Below are positions 22,019 through 24,121 of a DNA stretch of 24,121 nucleotides, piece by piece (position 1 is the stretch's first letter; the number at the start of each line of letters is the position of its first letter). Where the stretch lies: positions 1 through 24,121 of the forward strand of contig DITA01000081.1 in assembly GCA_002422665.1 (NCBI GenBank). The letters are read 5' to 3'. The notes beneath the pieces are model-generated. The model ran no database searches and was not told where the DNA came from. It saw only the letters and a list, made by a program, of their open reading frames with translations. Origin of the DNA: Cloacibacterium caeni_C. GTDB taxonomy: Bacteria > Bacteroidota > Bacteroidia > Flavobacteriales > Weeksellaceae. The position numbers and the translations under genes were made by a program.

Positions 22019-23707
22019 TTACTTCTTTGTCTTGTTTTTAGCAGAAGATTGTAAAATCTTTTCTAAAATTCTTAACGTGATTAAATAAGTAGGTTTTACA
22101 CCCGTTAATCCTAATCCGCCTGAAGAAAGGGTAGAACCTGTTTCTAATGGATTATCAGAAGCGTAATACGCATACATTACAAATAAATCTTCTGAAATGT
22201 GTTTTCTGATTTTAGAAGCTACTTGAATCGCTTTTTGGTAATGAGCTCCTTCCATTTCTAGACCGATTGATTTCCAAGAAGTAGTCATGAAATAGGTTAA
22301 AATATCTTTATTCTGAAGAGAAGTTCCTAGAACAGTAATCATGCTTCCTTCGAAAGCTCTTAATTCATCATCTTGGAAATCTTCTAATTTCAAAGCGTTT
22401 TCAAATGGATAATTATCTGCAGTTCCTTCGAAAATGTGAGAAGTAGGAATCATAATATCTCCTTTTTCACCGGTAAGAATTCCGGCTTTACCCATGATAG
22501 AAACAGATTTTACATTCATGGTGTACACATTTCCTTCGTATTCGAATGGTCTTAACAACTCATCCATCACTTCATAAGCTTGTTCACCGAAAGCGTAATC
22601 GAAAACCATTAAAACATCATCTCCTTTGTAACCAGAATTAGCAAATGGAGAGTTTTTAAGGTCAACTTTTGATAAATCAATCAACTGTACATCTATGTTA
22701 CTACCAGAATTATCATCTATGTAAATCATTTCTTTAGAAATAGCATATTCCAGAACTTTGTCTCTAAGTTCCTTTTTGTTAGAAATTTCTTCGTAAAGTG
22801 AATAATCTACATCTTTAGTATTCTTTTTCTTCAATGCGTCATTGGCAAAAAGCATGTTTTTCACCGAGTGCATATTCGCAGAAATAATATGTAAAGGTCT
22901 GTTTAATAAATTGTTATCTCCTAGAACTTGTTTTACGTGATTTGCCCATTTTTCACCGAAATAGTGGTGACCAACTCTTTCTTTTAGAATAGCACTGAAA
23001 TGAATTTCTCTTTCTCTCACTTGTTTCAAGTCGTCAAAACTTACTTTTCCTAAGTGATAAATGATTTTGAAAAGTCTATCAGGATTGTTGTCTTCGCCGA
23101 AATTATTATAAGCATTAAGCGTTTCTTCGAAAGTTCTTCCCAAAAGTGAAGAAAGATGAATAAGGGCTACTTCTTTTTCTTTTCTGCTGAATTTTTTCTC
23201 ACCTTTTGCTACTTGTTCAATAATTTTCCAAGAACGTTTTGGTTCTCCGTCTTCATCAATTAAGAAAGCAATGTTTCTTATTTTGTCTGCTTCTATGTAT
23301 AAAAAGGTAAGGTGAGTAAGAATATCATAAATTTCTGAACGACCAAGTAGAACTTCTATATTCATTTGGTGTTCATCTATTCTATAGCAATTTCTTCTAC
23401 GTTTTTTAGGAACTATAGGTTCAAAACTTCCTTTGTCAAAACCTTCGTCTGAAGTAAGGTGGATAAATGCGCATTCTTCTATACCTTCTGGTAATCTGTC
23501 TAATACATATAATAAACCATCTAGTTCTACTTTATTAGGAACATTCATGGTTCCGTAGATTTCTGGATTGATGATTTTTAGAAGGCTTCTAATGCTATCA
23601 CCCGAAACTCCTGAAGGTTTAAAAAATCCTCTGTAAAATAAATGTCTCATAGAGACATAAATTCTTTCGATTGCTTCTGTTGTTTCTCTTGCTCTAGAAT
23701 TTGCCAT
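22019..23707 (-). CDS. Large Bacteroidota protein with a C-terminal nucleoside phosphorylase-like (NP-I) domain
   Basis: A 562-residue, apparently cytoplasmic protein with no signal peptide or membrane span. I believe it matches a flavobacterial family listed only as a DUF (perhaps DUF6909). Residues 1-300 are mostly helical with no motif I know. From about 365 the layout follows the NP-I superfamily: a beta strand (VLMVFDYAFGEQAYE), KAGILTGEKGDIMIP (407-421) like the ligand loop of phosphorylases, EMEGA (484-488) like the MEGAA of MTA/SAH nucleosidase, and SDNPL (517-521) like the catalytic SD of that enzyme and the SDKPL of AMP nucleosidase. All three key acids (Asp417, Glu486, Asp518) are present, so it may be active. 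Substrate unknown. It is monocistronic, with a -7 box 26 bases upstream and a strong terminator. Confidence 0.75.
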   Translation of the reverse strand: MANSRARETTEAIERIYVSMRHLFYRGFFKPSGVSGDSIRSLLKIINPEIYGTMNVPNKVELDGLLYVLDRLPEGIEECAFIHLTSDEGFDKGSFEPIVPKKRRRNCYRIDEHQMNIEVLLGRSEIYDILTHLTFLYIEADKIRNIAFLIDEDGEPKRSWKIIEQVAKGEKKFSRKEKEVALIHLSSLLGRTFEETLNAYNNFGEDNNPDRLFKIIYHLGKVSFDDLKQVREREIHFSAILKERVGHHYFGEKWANHVKQVLGDNNLLNRPLHIISANMHSVKNMLFANDALKKKNTKDVDYSLYEEISNKKELRDKVLEYAISKEMIYIDDNSGSNIDVQLIDLSKVDLKNSPFANSGYKGDDVLMVFDYAFGEQAYEVMDELLRPFEYEGNVYTMNVKSVSIMGKAGILTGEKGDIMIPTSHIFEGTADNYPFENALKLEDFQDDELRAFEGSMITVLGTSLQNKDILTYFMTTSWKSIGLEMEGAHYQKAIQVASKIRKHISEDLFVMYAYYASDNPLETGSTLSSGGLGLTGVKPTYLITLRILEKILQSSAKNKTKK

Positions 23708-23733
23708 ATATATTTTGTTTTTAAAAAAGTCTA

Positions 23734-23741
23734 CAAAGATA
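23734..23741 (-). promoter_or_regulatory. Bacteroidota -7 box for the NP-I-like gene
   Basis: On the minus strand TATCTTTG matches TAnnTTTG, 26 bases before the ATG at 23707. Confidence 0.5.
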
Positions 23742-23940
23742 CAACTTTTATTTTGAATTTAAGATAAGAGTAGTTAATTGAATTGATTTTGAGTAATTTA
23801 AGTTCCTTTTTGTTCAAAATGATTTTGTTTCTCTAAGGTACGAAAAATAGCCTAAACTAAAATTAATTTTACATTAAAATAGATTTAAGTTATCGGTTTT
23901 ATTGATTTTATACTTTAAAATCTATATAAAATTTACGTAT

Positions 23941-23960
23941 ACCCTTAAAATTTTAGGGGT
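23941..23960 (+). promoter_or_regulatory. Candidate operator: 20-bp palindrome upstream of glnN
   Basis: The sequence reads ACCC, T, TAAAA, TTTTA, G, GGGT: a full dyad with one T-G mismatch at the fifth position. Its centre is about 50 bases upstream of the expected glnN start site, where an activator or repressor would sit. No regulator is identified. Confidence 0.4.
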
Positions 23961-23987
23961 GTTTTATAAAAGTTTCGATTTTTTACT

Positions 23988-23995
23988 TAAATTTG
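23988..23995 (+). promoter_or_regulatory. Bacteroidota -7 box for glnN
   Basis: TAAATTTG matches TAnnTTTG, 20 bases before the ATG at 24016. No clear TTTG near -33, which fits an activator-dependent promoter. Confidence 0.55.
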
Positions 23996-24015
23996 CTGAA
24001 AATTTTAACACCTAT

Positions 24016-24121
24016 ATGTCAACATTAAGATTTAAAGCGTTAGAAACGCTTCCTTTTAAAAACTTTAGAAAAGATAATCACGTAGAAGTTCCTGCGAAAT
24101 TATCAGAATTGTATTGCGAAA
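24016..24121 (+). CDS. glnN: Probable type III glutamine synthetase, N-terminal fragment (cut by window end)
   Basis: Only 35 residues are visible. The start MSTLRFKALET and the following basic stretch and VPAKLSELYCE resemble the N-terminus of Bacteroidota glutamine synthetase III (GSIII, about 730 residues), which begins with a similar RFxAL segment and a P-x-K/N-L-S-x-x-x motif. GSIII makes glutamine from glutamate, ammonia and ATP and is usually controlled by nitrogen supply. The catalytic domain lies beyond the window. A -7 box 20 bases upstream supports the start. With so few residues the family call is from recognition of the N-terminus only. Confidence 0.65.
   Translation, partial: MSTLRFKALETLPFKNFRKDNHVEVPAKLSELYCE

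Larger units (their letters stand above)
23708..24015. other. Divergent 308-bp gene-free gap upstream of glnN
   Basis: AT-rich, with no reading frame. It holds the minus-strand -7 box at 23734-23741, an imperfect inverted repeat (ATAGATTTAA near 23880 and TTAAAATCTAT near 23915), a 20-bp palindrome at 23941-23960 and the glnN -7 box at 23988-23995. The 23760-23870 part shows nothing I can name. Confidence 0.6.

Overview
The window looks like a chromosomal segment of an AT-rich member of the Bacteroidota, class Flavobacteriia, most likely Weeksellaceae (Chryseobacterium/Cloacibacterium-like). Evidence: the gliding lipoprotein gene gldH between a PSP1/RicT gene and a class A penicillin-binding protein; a flavobacterial outer-membrane beta-barrel receptor; signal peptides that end just before Gln; frequent TTG/GTG starts; few recognisable Shine-Dalgarno sites; and at least ten copies of the Bacteroidota -7 promoter box TAnnTTTG just upstream of genes. 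The genus is an inference. I see no insertion sequence, prophage, CRISPR array or defence locus. Most of the window is housekeeping.

Layout. (1) 1-3560, + strand: ricT-like (5' end cut) - gldH - ponA, a tight cluster for an Fe-S regulatory subunit, gliding/secretion and cell-wall synthesis, closed by a strong terminator. (2) 3626-6638, +: selO (protein AMPylase) and a GT-C-like membrane protein, separated by a 116-bp nested inverted-repeat element. (3) 6635-10544, -: an orphan polytopic membrane protein, a TPR protein and glmM (UDP-GlcNAc precursor synthesis). (4) 10761-14065, +: a large TonB-dependent-type outer membrane protein and a very acidic small protein. (5) 14226-16269, +: exbB-exbD-tonB, the proton-driven motor that energises outer-membrane receptors. 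(6) 16451-19096, +: folC, two identical tRNA-Val(UAC) genes, a secreted protein with a TonB-C-like domain, and tadA, which overlaps it by one base. (7) 19239-23707, -: coaX, a secreted M1 metallopeptidase, and a 562-residue protein of unknown function whose C-terminal half looks like a nucleoside phosphorylase/nucleosidase fold. (8) 24016-end, +: the start of a probable type III glutamine synthetase gene.

Coherent groups are the cell envelope (ponA, glmM, gldH, the outer membrane protein, exbBD-tonB, the M1 peptidase) and core metabolism or translation (folC, coaX, glnN, tRNA-Val, tadA). The points most worth a second look are the NP-I-like domain in the 22019-23707 gene, two diverged copies of a long palindromic intergenic element (16272-16374 and 19097-19190) whose outer arms differ by compensating changes, the nested inverted repeat after selO, a palindrome upstream of glnN, a TonB-C-like domain on a secreted protein without an anchor, and two predicted leaderless starts.
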